A program made the translations under genes and the position numbers. From GCA-2732755 sp965228265 (lineage in GTDB: Bacteria; Planctomycetota; Phycisphaerae; Phycisphaerales; UBA1924), in contig OZ245804.1 in assembly GCA_965228265.1 (NCBI GenBank), forward strand, positions 2,294,001 to 2,358,000: 64,000 nt of DNA, in the 5' to 3' direction. Of this stretch, positions 33,293 through 41,383 are shown piece after piece. Numbering within the stretch: the first letter of the stretch is position 1; the number at the start of each line of letters is the position of its first letter. Under the pieces are notes generated by a model. It was not told where the DNA came from. It did not search any database and saw only the letters and a program-made list of their open reading frames with translations.

Positions 33293-34753
33293 TCCGGTGT
33301 TCGCCGGTGTGTACCGGAACAGCTTGATCGAAGAATACGGCTGCATGATGTGGCGGTCATACGTCCAGATCAGGTCGGCCCTGTCACGCAGCGCGGGCCA
33401 GTTCAGGCCGCCGGAAGTGCCCACCTTTTCGATGATCCAGCAGGGCTCTGTCGCCTCGTCCAGGAAGGGCATCAGGCTCTTGCGTGTCACCTTCGTGATG
33501 GCGTTCTGTTCTTCGAGGTAGTACGCCCCGAGCATCTCGGCGTGGAAGTCACCGTACACGATCTCGCCAGGTTGTTTCGTGTGCTTGAGCTCGTCGAACA
33601 TCTCGCGCCACGCGGGCTGGTACCCGCCGCCGGCCGTGTAGTACTCGAGATCCTGATAGATGCACATCATCAGCACCATCGCGACAGCGAGATGGCGGAT
33701 AAAGAACGGGTACTCACCGATCAGCGAGAGCGAGATCCGGTCAAGCGCGACCGCTGCCAACAGCAGCCACGCAGGCAGAATCACAAATGTGTAACGCACG
33801 TGGACGAAGAAGTCTGTAAAGGCCAGCCCCGCCATGATGAGCAGCGGCACGAACGCAACCATCAGCAGATACAACGACAGCCGGAAACTGCGCTGGATCA
33901 GACACAGAAACCCAGCCCCCGCAGCCAGCGCGACAATCGGGTTCATGTACCACACAGCGCCCGCAAGAACCACCGGCGTCGTCTGTGATGTCGTCTGTCC
34001 AAACTGTGCCCAGTTGTCTGTGTTGCGGTAGATGTCGTATGCCAAGAGCCCGCAGCAGAGCGCAGCGGTCACGCCGCCTGCAACCACCGAGGGCCATGTC
34101 AGTCGGCGGTCGTCCTTGTCCAGGAATCCGAGCAGCCAGTCAATCGCAAGCACCACGCCCAGCAGGATCGCCGGCGGCTGGGACATAAAGGCGAGAAAGA
34201 GACACACCATCGAGGCGACGAGCCGTCGCACATCCCCGATCGACGTCGCGCGGAAGTAGAGCAGCATCGCCATGTTGAAGAACAGAAGCTGCTGCGTGTA
34301 GAAACGCCCCGTCTGCGACATGTGCAGGTGCCACGTGCTGACCGCCAGCAGGAAAGCGAAGATGATCGCGGTCCGTGCGCCGACGACAGGACGCGCCAGC
34401 CAGCCGAGCACGAAAACCGTCAGTGTGCCGATGAACACACTCGGGATGCGTACGAGCCACTCGGTCACACCAAGACGCATCCACGAACTCGGATCCGTCG
34501 CGATCTCGGCCGGTGGCAACGCGCCGAATAGCTTGAGTGTGAGGTACGTGGGCAGAAACCCGAACTGCTTGGTCAGGTTCCCCTCGCCCAGCCGTGATGC
34601 GTGCATCACGCTGTAGATCTCGTCGATCCAGAAGCTCGGCCGATCCAGAAACAGCAGTCGCATCGCGAGCGCCAAGAGCGTGGCACCGCAAAGCCAGATA
34701 AGAAAGGCCTTCGGCTTCACCCGATCGACATGCTGATCCGGATTCGAAATCAT
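33284..34753 (-). CDS. GT39-like (GT-C) polyprenyl-phosphate-sugar-dependent glycosyltransferase
   Basis: A 489-residue integral membrane protein with about eleven helices. After the first helix it has FWIDEIYSVMHASRLGEG, the exposed Asp-Glu motif of GT-C/GT39 enzymes such as ArnT and protein mannosyltransferases, which take a sugar from polyprenyl phosphate on the outer face of the inner membrane. The C-terminal 90 residues form a soluble periplasmic domain. It is the last gene of a five-gene operon, starting with a 4-base overlap, whose first gene makes the likely polyprenyl-phosphate-sugar donor. The acceptor is unknown. Its end overlaps the 3' end of hrpA by 9 bases. Confidence 0.88.
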   Translation of the reverse strand: MISNPDQHVDRVKPKAFLIWLCGATLLALAMRLLFLDRPSFWIDEIYSVMHASRLGEGNLTKQFGFLPTYLTLKLFGALPPAEIATDPSSWMRLGVTEWLVRIPSVFIGTLTVFVLGWLARPVVGARTAIIFAFLLAVSTWHLHMSQTGRFYTQQLLFFNMAMLLYFRATSIGDVRRLVASMVCLFLAFMSQPPAILLGVVLAIDWLLGFLDKDDRRLTWPSVVAGGVTAALCCGLLAYDIYRNTDNWAQFGQTTSQTTPVVLAGAVWYMNPIVALAAGAGFLCLIQRSFRLSLYLLMVAFVPLLIMAGLAFTDFFVHVRYTFVILPAWLLLAAVALDRISLSLIGEYPFFIRHLAVAMVLMMCIYQDLEYYTAGGGYQPAWREMFDELKHTKQPGEIVYGDFHAEMLGAYYLEEQNAITKVTRKSLMPFLDEATEPCWIIEKVGTSGGLNWPALRDRADLIWTYDRHIMQPYSSIKLFRYTPANTGSE

Positions 34754-35820
34754 GCGGCAGCCCCGGGAGTTGGAGTTGCCGCATCCTTGGCAAGCTGAGC
34801 AGGCGAGATCCCACGCGAGGCGAGCACGAGCCCGCCCATCAGTCCGTGGACCAGAAAGACCGCGAACGCCAGGAGCGAGAGCAGCAGGGCATCGGCCTTG
34901 GCCACGCCCATCGTACCCAGCAGAAAGACAAACATGTTCTCTCGTACGCCGATCCCATTGATCGAGATCGGAATCAGCATCACAAAGAGGGCCACAGGCA
35001 CAACGTAGAAGTAATCAATGAACCCGAGCTCGATCCCGATCGCTCGGCTCAGCAGATAATGCATCAGGACCACGTTGAGTTGCAGCACAAGCGAAAGCCC
35101 GAGCGCCCGAGTGAGCGAACTGTGTCTGCCCCGGAATGGCTCGACCGCCCGGTCCACCTTCCCGAAGAACTTCCCGAACGGGCCGGGCAGCCGCGTGTAA
35201 ACGGCCCTTGCGAACTCCACCATCAACCGGAACGGCGAAAACACCAGAGCGATAAACCCGCCAAGGCCCATCGCCACAGCAACGACAGCCAGCGGCACAT
35301 ACTGCGCCTCAGAGAAATCGCCCCGCACAAAGAACAACCCCAGCACCGCAAAGATCGCCAGCGCAAACAGTCCGAGCACGCGATCGACCACGATCGTCGA
35401 GATCGCCACGGCTCTCGTCGCCCCGGCTTTCCACGAGTCGTACATCCGGATCATGTCACCGCCGATCGTGCTGGGCATGATCTGGTTGAAGAACACCGCC
35501 ACCATGCACGAACGAAACAGCACCGGCTGGCGGATGTGCACGCCCTGCACGTCGAGCAGACCTTTCCAGCGGAGGGATGTAATAAAGAAGCCGGCATACG
35601 GAGTCAGAAGCGCAAGAAACACGTAGAGAGGGTCAGTCTTGGCGAGAGATCCTCGCAATTCGTGCAGATCGATATCCGCGTTGTGGATCAAAAAGGCCAG
35701 GAGACCAAGCGAGATCAGCAGCTTGAGCGCGATCAGAGCGGGCTTGAGCCAAGGCTTCTTCTTTTTGTGGACTTGCTCAGCCGGTGGCAAGGGCCTGCTC
35801 CTTGGGTTCGCTTGCGTCAC
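34750..35820 (-). CDS. UPF0104/lysylphosphatidylglycerol synthase transmembrane-type protein
   Basis: A 356-residue membrane protein of the UPF0104/AglD-like family (PF03706, also the flippase half of MprF). Features are ALKLLISLGLLAFLIHNADIDLHELRGSL, ITSLRWKGLLDVQG, VAVFFNQIMPSTIGGDMIRMYDSWKAGATRAVAISTIVVDRVLGL and SINGIGVRENMFVFLLGTMGVAKADALLLSLL. Members are thought to move lipids or lipid-linked sugars across the membrane. The start is a GTG inside the acyltransferase gene (44-base overlap); no later start keeps the first helix. The end overlaps the GT39 gene as ATGA. In this operon a role in moving the lipid-linked product across the membrane would fit, as inference. Confidence 0.9.
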   Translation of the reverse strand: MTQANPRSRPLPPAEQVHKKKKPWLKPALIALKLLISLGLLAFLIHNADIDLHELRGSLAKTDPLYVFLALLTPYAGFFITSLRWKGLLDVQGVHIRQPVLFRSCMVAVFFNQIMPSTIGGDMIRMYDSWKAGATRAVAISTIVVDRVLGLFALAIFAVLGLFFVRGDFSEAQYVPLAVVAVAMGLGGFIALVFSPFRLMVEFARAVYTRLPGPFGKFFGKVDRAVEPFRGRHSSLTRALGLSLVLQLNVVLMHYLLSRAIGIELGFIDYFYVVPVALFVMLIPISINGIGVRENMFVFLLGTMGVAKADALLLSLLAFAVFLVHGLMGGLVLASRGISPAQLAKDAATPTPGAAA

Positions 35821-36544
35821 GCATCCGGATCACCTTCGCGGGCACGCCAGCCACCACAGCAAAGGGCGGCACATCCTTGGTCACCACAGCGCCAGCCGCC
35901 ACGACCGCGTCGTGACCCACCGTCACCCCGTTGACAATCACAGCGTTGGCGCCAATCCAGCAGTTGTCCTCGATCACAAGCCTCAGCCCCCGCACATGGC
36001 CCTGATCCACGATCGGCAGGTCCGTGCGGTCCATGTGGTACTGACCCCCGCCGATGTACGTATGCCCCGCGATGATGCACTTGTTCCCGATCGAAACCTC
36101 GCCCCCGACCGCCGCGTGCACCGTGATGCCCGCCCCAAAGCCGCAGTCGTCCCCGATTGAGATCCTGCCCTGCTTGCTCGAGAGCCTCGTCCCGCGTCCG
36201 AACATGCAGCGGTCACCGACGGCTATCCCCACATCCCCCTCGGTGAACGCATCGAAACAGCAGGAATCATCGATGACCACCGTGCTCCCGAGGCGAATGC
36301 GCTTCGGGTGCCGGAAGATCACATCCGTCCCGAACGCCGGCTTCCGCCCGCACGAACCGAGCAGGCCGCGGGCGAGCTTCTGTCGGAGCAATAGCCCAAG
36401 AGCACCGGGCAGACGTGTCAGAAAGAGCTGCGTGAGCTCGTAGCGCACGAGCAGCAGCATCGATGGAGAACCGATGATCGCAGACTGGTACTTCTTGAGC
36501 GCCGAGCCCTTCTCGGACACCACGCCGTCTTTGATCTCGCCCAT
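35777..36544 (-). CDS. Hexapeptide-repeat (LbH) acyltransferase
   Basis: A 255-residue left-handed beta-helix acyltransferase. Isoleucine-patch repeats run from about residue 75 to 235, for example IRLGSTVVIDDSC, GIAVGDRCMFG, ISIGDDCGFGAGITVHA, VSIGNKCIIAGHTYIGGG and LVIEDNCWIGANAVIVNGVTVGHDAVVAAGAVVTKDVPPFAVVAGVPAKVIR. The last stretch is the classical end of the maltose/galactoside O-acetyltransferase group. The catalytic histidine is probably in AGHTYIGGG. It transfers an acyl group, usually acetyl, to a sugar or amino sugar. Its start shares one base with the stop of the GlpD-like gene (TGATG), so it is tightly coupled in the glycolipid operon. Confidence 0.92.
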   Translation of the reverse strand: MGEIKDGVVSEKGSALKKYQSAIIGSPSMLLLVRYELTQLFLTRLPGALGLLLRQKLARGLLGSCGRKPAFGTDVIFRHPKRIRLGSTVVIDDSCCFDAFTEGDVGIAVGDRCMFGRGTRLSSKQGRISIGDDCGFGAGITVHAAVGGEVSIGNKCIIAGHTYIGGGQYHMDRTDLPIVDQGHVRGLRLVIEDNCWIGANAVIVNGVTVGHDAVVAAGAVVTKDVPPFAVVAGVPAKVIRMRDASEPKEQALATG

Positions 36545-38061
36545 CAGCTTTCCGCTCCGTCGTCTTCCCAGGGCCTCGATAACCGTCTGAGCGCCCGTTC
36601 AAGACGCGTCCGCTGTTCGTCAAGTGCGTCGCCGCTCAGACCGATCGCCTCGATCAGTCGAGGCAACAGTCTTGTCGCCTCGTCCGGATCGCGCCAGAGA
36701 CCCGTCCGTCTGAATACCAGATCATCGGCATGCTGGACACTCTCGTCGCGTGCGATTTCAACGATGCGTTCGTGACTGCCCCCATATCCGGGCACTTCCT
36801 GGATCCCACTCCAATTCGGGACATCCGGAAAAGGCGCCATCGGTCTGGTCGGGATCGGGTCGATCACTCTCCTGGCGAGCATCGGGGCTGTCGTGAACTT
36901 GACACCCGAAACACTGATCAGCCCATCCGGGCCACCGTCACGCCCGTGCTCCCGCACGATCGGACGATCGCTCGCCTCAGTCGCGCCCTCATACGGCGCT
37001 GGCACAAGCCCCGACCACACACACACCACGCTCTTGAGATCCGCGTCCAATCCCGGGGCCGCCTCGTTCACCTCGTCCAGGAAGCGTTGCACCTCGTCCT
37101 TGGAGGGACTGGTTCTGTAGTCCTCGCGATCCGCTGGCACGTGAGCCGTGCCCAGAATGACTCTGTCCCCATCGGGCACCACAAAGTACGTCTGGGCTCC
37201 GGGCTTGCGCGCCGTCACCGCGATCGCCGATGCACTCTGTGGCTTGCGATTCACAATCACATTGAACGACCGCATCGGGAGAAAGAGCTCGGGTTTCTGA
37301 TCCCCGAATGCCTTGGACATCGGCATCGACCAGGGGCCCGCAGCGTTGATCACGATCGGCGCATCAAGACGCAACTCGCGGTCCGTCAGCGTGTCCCTTG
37401 CGACAATGCCCGTCACCGCGCCGTCGCTCGTGATGAGGTCCTCAGCGCTGACATAATTGAGGACATCAGCCCCCCGCCCGACCGCAACGCGTATCAGATG
37501 AATCAGCATCCGCTCCGGGCTCAGCATCCGGGCGTCCGTCCACATCCCGCCGCCCTTGAGTCCCGAGGTCGGCACGCGTTGCCAGTCCTGCACGACATCG
37601 CTTGGTTTGAGCACCGCGCCCGCGTTCAGCTTCGGCTCGCCCAGTTGACGCCCCTCGAATCTGATGAGCTGGCGATTCATCCAGACCGCGGCCCGGAATG
37701 CCTCAGGTCGCTTCAGCCCATCGCCGTACAACGGCATCAGACAATCCAGAGGCTCGGTCATCCCCGGGAACAGACGCAGAAACCAGCGCCTGGCGCGCAC
37801 CGACTCGATGTACCTCGGCAGGTCCATCGACTGGAGATACCGGAAGCCGCCGTGGAGCACACGCATGCTGTTCCAGCTTGTCTGCCCGCCGAAGTCGCCC
37901 CTTTCCACCAGGAGGGCGTGCAGCCCTCGGCGTGATGCCTCGTGCAGCAGACAGACGCCCTGAATGCCGCCACCGACGACGATCACGTCGTACCGCGCGT
38001 GCTGAGCTTTCTCCAGATCTCGTGAGAGCGGCGCCAGCGGGATGTCGGCCTCAGCCGTCAC
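36544..38061 (-). CDS. FAD-dependent glycerol-3-phosphate dehydrogenase/oxidase-like protein
   Basis: A 505-residue flavoprotein of the GlpD/GlpO family. The dinucleotide-binding motif is VIVVGGGIQGVCLLHEASRRGLHALLVERGDFGGQTSWNS near residues 25-65, followed by the GlpD hallmarks MRVLHGGFRYLQSMDLPRYIESV, VINAAGPWS and TARKPGAQTYFVVPDGDRVILGTAH. It oxidises sn-glycerol-3-phosphate or a related substrate to the keto form at the membrane. It starts at a GTG 11 bases inside the GT2 gene with an AGGAAG site. A GlpD in a glycan operon is unusual; it may supply or modify a glycerol phosphate group, or act on a different polyol phosphate. Confidence 0.87.
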   Translation of the reverse strand: MTAEADIPLAPLSRDLEKAQHARYDVIVVGGGIQGVCLLHEASRRGLHALLVERGDFGGQTSWNSMRVLHGGFRYLQSMDLPRYIESVRARRWFLRLFPGMTEPLDCLMPLYGDGLKRPEAFRAAVWMNRQLIRFEGRQLGEPKLNAGAVLKPSDVVQDWQRVPTSGLKGGGMWTDARMLSPERMLIHLIRVAVGRGADVLNYVSAEDLITSDGAVTGIVARDTLTDRELRLDAPIVINAAGPWSMPMSKAFGDQKPELFLPMRSFNVIVNRKPQSASAIAVTARKPGAQTYFVVPDGDRVILGTAHVPADREDYRTSPSKDEVQRFLDEVNEAAPGLDADLKSVVCVWSGLVPAPYEGATEASDRPIVREHGRDGGPDGLISVSGVKFTTAPMLARRVIDPIPTRPMAPFPDVPNWSGIQEVPGYGGSHERIVEIARDESVQHADDLVFRRTGLWRDPDEATRLLPRLIEAIGLSGDALDEQRTRLERALRRLSRPWEDDGAES

Positions 38062-39121
38062 TCCGGGCTTCCTCCGCGTGCAGATCCTTCATCCAGATCA
38101 CCTCACGCACACCGAAGGGCCGCTTGCCCTGCGCCTCGTGATAGATCCGGACGAGCAGCTCGCTCACCACGCCGAAGACCAGCATCTGCGCCGCGAGCAG
38201 CACCATCATCCCGGAGAACGTGACGAGCACGTTGTTGTTGAGCCGGACCTCGGCACCGAAGAACAAGTCGAACTTCTGCAGGATCGCGATGCCCAGAGCC
38301 GTGAACGCGATCGCCATGCAGACAAACGCGAGCTTGCCGAACATGTAGATCGGCTTGGACAGGTAGTCATTCAGGAACTTGACGGTCAGCAGATCGAGAA
38401 TGACCTTGCCCGTGCGCACAAGCCCGTACTTGCTCCGCCCCGCGACCCTTGCCCGATGGTTCACGACGCGCTCGGTAATCCGGGCGCCCTTCCACACACA
38501 GAGCGCCGGCAGGAAGCGGTGCATCTCGCCGTACAGGTGAACGTCCTGCAGCGCCTCGCGCCGGTAGACCTTCATCGCACACCCGAAGTCGTGGATCGGG
38601 GTCCACGTCAGCTTCGAGATCATCCGGTTGGCGATCATCGAGGGCATGCGCCTCGAGAAGAACTTGTCCTGACGCTGCTTGCGCCAGCCGCTGACCACGT
38701 CGTAGCCGCGACCCTCGCTGAGCGCATCCATCAGCTTGATAATGTCGGCCGGGTCGTTCTGGAGATCGCCGTCCATCGTTGCGATGAACTTGCCCCGCGC
38801 CCGATCAAAGCCCGCGGCCAGCCCGGCCGTCTGCCCGAAGTTCCGTCGAAGCCCGACCACACAAAGCCGGGGGTCGCCCGCGAACGCCTCCGTCAAGCGA
38901 TCGATCGTCGCGTCCGTGCTCCCGTCATCGACGATGATGCACTCCCAGTCGAGGTTGGTCTTCTCCAGCTCCTTCTTCACCTCGTTGTACAGAGGGACGG
39001 CGTTGTCTTCCTCGTTGTGCACGGGGATGACCACGGAGAGATCGATCAACATCTCTTTCGGTGCGGAATACAAGCGTGGGCCATCCAGAGGAAGAGTTTG
39101 AACCGTCATCGGAAGGGACAT
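38051..39121 (-). CDS. GT2 glycosyltransferase of the GtrB/ArnC/DPM1 type
   Basis: A 356-residue family 2 glycosyltransferase. The GT-A domain begins LSVVIPVHNEEDN, and its DxD-type and acceptor motifs are IIVDDGSTDATIDRL, RRNFGQTAGLAAGFDRARGKFIATMDGDLQNDPADI and CAMKVYRREAL. Two membrane helices follow at about 265-290 and 300-325 (IYMFGKLAFVCMAIAFTALGIAIL and LVTFSGMMVLLAAQMLVFGVVSELLVRIY). That layout belongs to enzymes that put one sugar on polyprenyl phosphate at the cytoplasmic face. GGAG stands 7 bases before the ATG. It heads the glycolipid operon, behind a 115-base leader with two hairpins. Confidence 0.94.
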   Translation of the reverse strand: MSLPMTVQTLPLDGPRLYSAPKEMLIDLSVVIPVHNEEDNAVPLYNEVKKELEKTNLDWECIIVDDGSTDATIDRLTEAFAGDPRLCVVGLRRNFGQTAGLAAGFDRARGKFIATMDGDLQNDPADIIKLMDALSEGRGYDVVSGWRKQRQDKFFSRRMPSMIANRMISKLTWTPIHDFGCAMKVYRREALQDVHLYGEMHRFLPALCVWKGARITERVVNHRARVAGRSKYGLVRTGKVILDLLTVKFLNDYLSKPIYMFGKLAFVCMAIAFTALGIAILQKFDLFFGAEVRLNNNVLVTFSGMMVLLAAQMLVFGVVSELLVRIYHEAQGKRPFGVREVIWMKDLHAEEARSDG

Positions 39122-39145
39122 GGGTGCACTCCGGCTAGACGAACA

Positions 39146-39215
39146 ACCGCCGCTCCATCGGCGGTCCCCTCCAATGTCGTCATGCTCGGGCTAAGGCTTT
39201 CGCCCCAAGAGCCCG
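39146..39215 (-). other. Structured leader of the glycolipid operon
   Basis: On the minus strand the transcript would contain two strong hairpins. The first (39215-39187) has an outer stem CGGGCT/AGCCCG, a CTT bulge, an inner GGGGC/GCCTT stem and a GAAA tetraloop. The second (39165-39146) is ACCGCCG/CGGCGGT with a 6-base loop. Neither is followed by a U-run, so they are not ordinary terminators. The second ends 24 bases before the GT2 start codon. They could be a regulatory RNA element, but no known riboswitch class is recognised. Confidence 0.4.
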
Positions 39216-39242
39216 ACCACACACCGAAGGGCTGAACAAGCA

Positions 39243-39271
39243 AGCATACCTGTCAGCCTCGGGTGGGTCTC
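39243..39271 (-). promoter_or_regulatory. Putative promoter of the glycolipid operon
   Basis: Minus-strand TATGCT (39248-39243) lies 17 bases downstream of GAGACC (39271-39266), a weak -35 sharing three bases with the consensus. Transcription would begin near 39236 and give the leader with the two hairpins. Confidence 0.38.
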
Positions 39272-39276
39272 GCCCT

Positions 39277-39759
39277 TTATCGGTGGCAATCCAGCTTGTT
39301 ATTCATCAATGCGTGGATCATCAGCGCGTGACGGGTCGGCTCCTGCCGGTCCCGCCGGTCTCGGGCTGTCGGTTGTGAGCCGCTGCGACCACCCCGGCTG
39401 GCTCCCGCCGTCCGGGTGCCCTCGGCCACCGAGAAGGTCGGGATCACATGATCCGTGCCGTGGATCTTGACGAAACGCACCTTCAGACCAAGCCGATTCG
39501 ATCTGGAATCGGTATTCCGCGACGCGTTGTTCGACCGCCCGTACACCACCCGGGCCCGGTTGATGCCCGTGGTCGTGTGCGGGGCGTTGTTGACCCGCAC
39601 ATACGCCGTGGGCAGCTCGGCCTTGATCGGCGTCGAACCGAAGCGGATCGCGTGCCCCCCCGTGTTGCCACGGGTCACATACTCAACCTGCTGCCCGGCA
39701 GCCGGCCCGGCAAGGCAGATCGAAGCAAGAAGAACAGTCAGCTTTGTGCGCATATCCAT
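39277..39759 (-). CDS. Small secreted protein of unknown function
   Basis: A 160-residue protein with a convincing signal peptide (KLTVLLASICLAGPAAG, cleavage before QQ at about residue 23). The mature part begins with a beta-rich stretch (YVTRGNTGGHAIRFGSTPIKAELPTAYVRVNNA and LKVRFVKIHGTDHVIPTFSV) and ends in a disordered Arg/Ser/Gln-rich tail. No known domain is recognised. Two in-frame ATG codons are possible (39759 and 39753). A TTGGGG-17-TACACT promoter-like pair ends directly before the first ATG, which would place transcription start on the second, so this gene may be leaderless. Long frames on the opposite strand lack any protein-like feature. Confidence 0.62.
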   Translation of the reverse strand: MDMRTKLTVLLASICLAGPAAGQQVEYVTRGNTGGHAIRFGSTPIKAELPTAYVRVNNAPHTTTGINRARVVYGRSNNASRNTDSRSNRLGLKVRFVKIHGTDHVIPTFSVAEGTRTAGASRGGRSGSQPTARDRRDRQEPTRHALMIHALMNNKLDCHR

Positions 39760-39788
39760 AGTGTACTGCGGAACTTACGTATCCCCAA
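39760..39788 (-). promoter_or_regulatory. Promoter of the small secreted protein gene
   Basis: Minus-strand TTGGGG (39788-39783) and TACACT (39765-39760) are separated by exactly 17 bases. The -10 touches the first ATG; transcription would start on the ATG at 39753. No Shine-Dalgarno sequence is available. Confidence 0.45.
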
Positions 39789-39821
39789 GACTATTCCGCA
39801 CGCCCGAGAATCGGGCCCGTA

Positions 39822-41282
39822 TCAGCTCGGGCGGGTCATCGAATCCGGGTCCAGGAGCTCGCTCAGCTGCTCGGCGCTCAGAATCTGCTTCTCGAGAGCC
39901 AGCTCTCTGATCGTCCGGCCCGAGTCGTACGCCTCGTAAGCGAGCTTGGCCGAGGCGTCATACCCGATCACCGGGACCAGCGAGGTGCACATCGCCAGGC
40001 TGCCCTCGATCAGGTCGGCGCACCGCTTCTCGTCTGCTTCCAGGCCCGCGACCAGGTTCTCGTTGAGGACGTTCAAGCCATTGGCGAGCAGCGTCACGGA
40101 CTCGAGCAGGCTGGCCGCCATCATGGGCATCGCGACGTTGAGTTCCAGCAGCGAGCCGATCCCCCCCGAGCCGCCCGCTGCGACCGCCGCGTCGTTGCCC
40201 ATCACCTGACAGGCGAGCATCATCATCGCCTCGCAAATGACCGGGTTGACCTTGCCCGGCATGATCGAAGAGCCCGGCTGGACCGCCGGGACCTTGAGTT
40301 CCCCAATGCCGCAGCGGGGGCCTGAGCCCAGCCAGCGGATGTCGTTGGCGATCTTGGTCAGGCTGACCGCGATCGTGCGCATGTGCCCGGAGGCCTCGAC
40401 CGCCGCGTCGCGGGTCGCCTGGGCTTCGAAGTGGTTCTCAGCCTCTCTGAAGGTCATTCCGGTCTTCTTGGAAACTTCCTGGGCGACCAGGCGTCCAAAG
40501 TCAGGGTGGGTGTTGATACCCGTGCCGACCGCGGTGCCGCCGATGGCCAGCTCAGCGAGCACTGCCAGTGCCTGCTGGGCGCGGGCCTTGGCGTGGGTCA
40601 TCTGGCTGGCATAGCCGGAGAAAACCTGCCCGAGCCGGATAGGAGTCGCGTCTTGCAGGTGTGTGCGCCCGATCTTGACGATGTGGTCCCAGTCCTTGGC
40701 CTTCTGAGCCAGGGCGGATTCGAGTTTCTCGATCGCGGGGATCAGCTTGTTCTGGATCTCGGTAGCGACGGCGATGTTCATCGCGGTGGGGAAGGTGTCG
40801 TTGGACGACTGGCCCATGTTCACATGATCGTTGGGGTGCACGCCGCCCTGCCCGTCGGGCTCGTCGCCCACCCACGCGGGGTCTTTGGACCGACCGATGG
40901 GCTGGTCGTGGGCTATACAGGCGAGGTTGGCGACAACCTCATTGACGTTCATGTTGGTCGATGTGCCCGATCCGGTCTGGTAGATATCGATCGGGAAGTG
41001 CCTCGCGATGCCGCCGAAATCGGTCAGGCCGCCCCCGATCAGCGAGCAGGCGTCGTGGATGTCCTTCATCCGCCTGTCCGAGAGCCGACCCAGCCCGTTG
41101 TTCACGCTCGCGCACGAGGCCTTCAAGATCGCGTACGCCTTGATGACCGCCTCGGGCACCGGGCGACCCGAGATCGGGAAGTTGAGCACGGCTCGCTGCG
41201 TCGAGGCGCCGTACAGCACGTCGGCAGGAACGGGCATCTCGCCCATGGAGTCTTTCTCGATCCGTGTCTCGGCAGTGGTCAT
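39822..41282 (-). CDS. fumC: Fumarate hydratase, class II
   Basis: A 486-residue class II fumarase. The superfamily signature GSSIMPGKVNPV is intact near residue 340, with TGSGTSTNMNVNEV, NDHVNMGQSSNDTFPTAM and KIGRTHLQDATPI earlier. The C terminus contains SLVPVIGYDASAKLAYEAYDSGRTIRELAL. It interconverts fumarate and malate in the citric acid cycle and needs no iron-sulfur cluster. GGAG precedes the ATG by about 7 bases. Aspartase is the nearest alternative, but the GSGT and THLQDA contexts fit fumarase. The gene is alone on its strand and diverges from the transglutaminase-fold gene. Confidence 0.95.
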   Translation of the reverse strand: MTTAETRIEKDSMGEMPVPADVLYGASTQRAVLNFPISGRPVPEAVIKAYAILKASCASVNNGLGRLSDRRMKDIHDACSLIGGGLTDFGGIARHFPIDIYQTGSGTSTNMNVNEVVANLACIAHDQPIGRSKDPAWVGDEPDGQGGVHPNDHVNMGQSSNDTFPTAMNIAVATEIQNKLIPAIEKLESALAQKAKDWDHIVKIGRTHLQDATPIRLGQVFSGYASQMTHAKARAQQALAVLAELAIGGTAVGTGINTHPDFGRLVAQEVSKKTGMTFREAENHFEAQATRDAAVEASGHMRTIAVSLTKIANDIRWLGSGPRCGIGELKVPAVQPGSSIMPGKVNPVICEAMMMLACQVMGNDAAVAAGGSGGIGSLLELNVAMPMMAASLLESVTLLANGLNVLNENLVAGLEADEKRCADLIEGSLAMCTSLVPVIGYDASAKLAYEAYDSGRTIRELALEKQILSAEQLSELLDPDSMTRPS

Positions 41283-41333
41283 CGGGGTCTCCGGAATCAG
41301 GCAGAAATCACACCCACACCCGGGCGGGGCGTG

Positions 41334-41339
41334 TACGCT
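41334..41339 (+). promoter_or_regulatory. Putative -10 hexamer of the transglutaminase-fold gene
   Basis: TACGCT preceded by GTG lies 45 bases before the ATG at 41384, allowing a short leader with a GGAAGGAG ribosome site. No -35 is evident. Confidence 0.33.
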
Positions 41340-41383
41340 CGATGATACGCGTGGGGCCGGACGAGGCTTGGAAGGAGTCGGTC

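Noticed and set aside
34846..35934. 362-codon open frame on the plus strand
   Set aside because: Highly charged shadow of the UPF0104 membrane protein gene.
36730..37935. 401-codon open frame on the plus strand
   Set aside because: Shadow of the GlpD-like gene, His/Arg-rich with no fold-like pattern.
39448..39939. Two overlapping plus-strand frames opposite the small secreted protein
   Set aside because: Neither has a signal peptide, domain or ribosome site, whereas the minus-strand frame has a clear signal peptide and a promoter-like element.
40383..41345. 320-codon open frame on the plus strand
   Set aside because: Shadow of fumC on the opposite strand.
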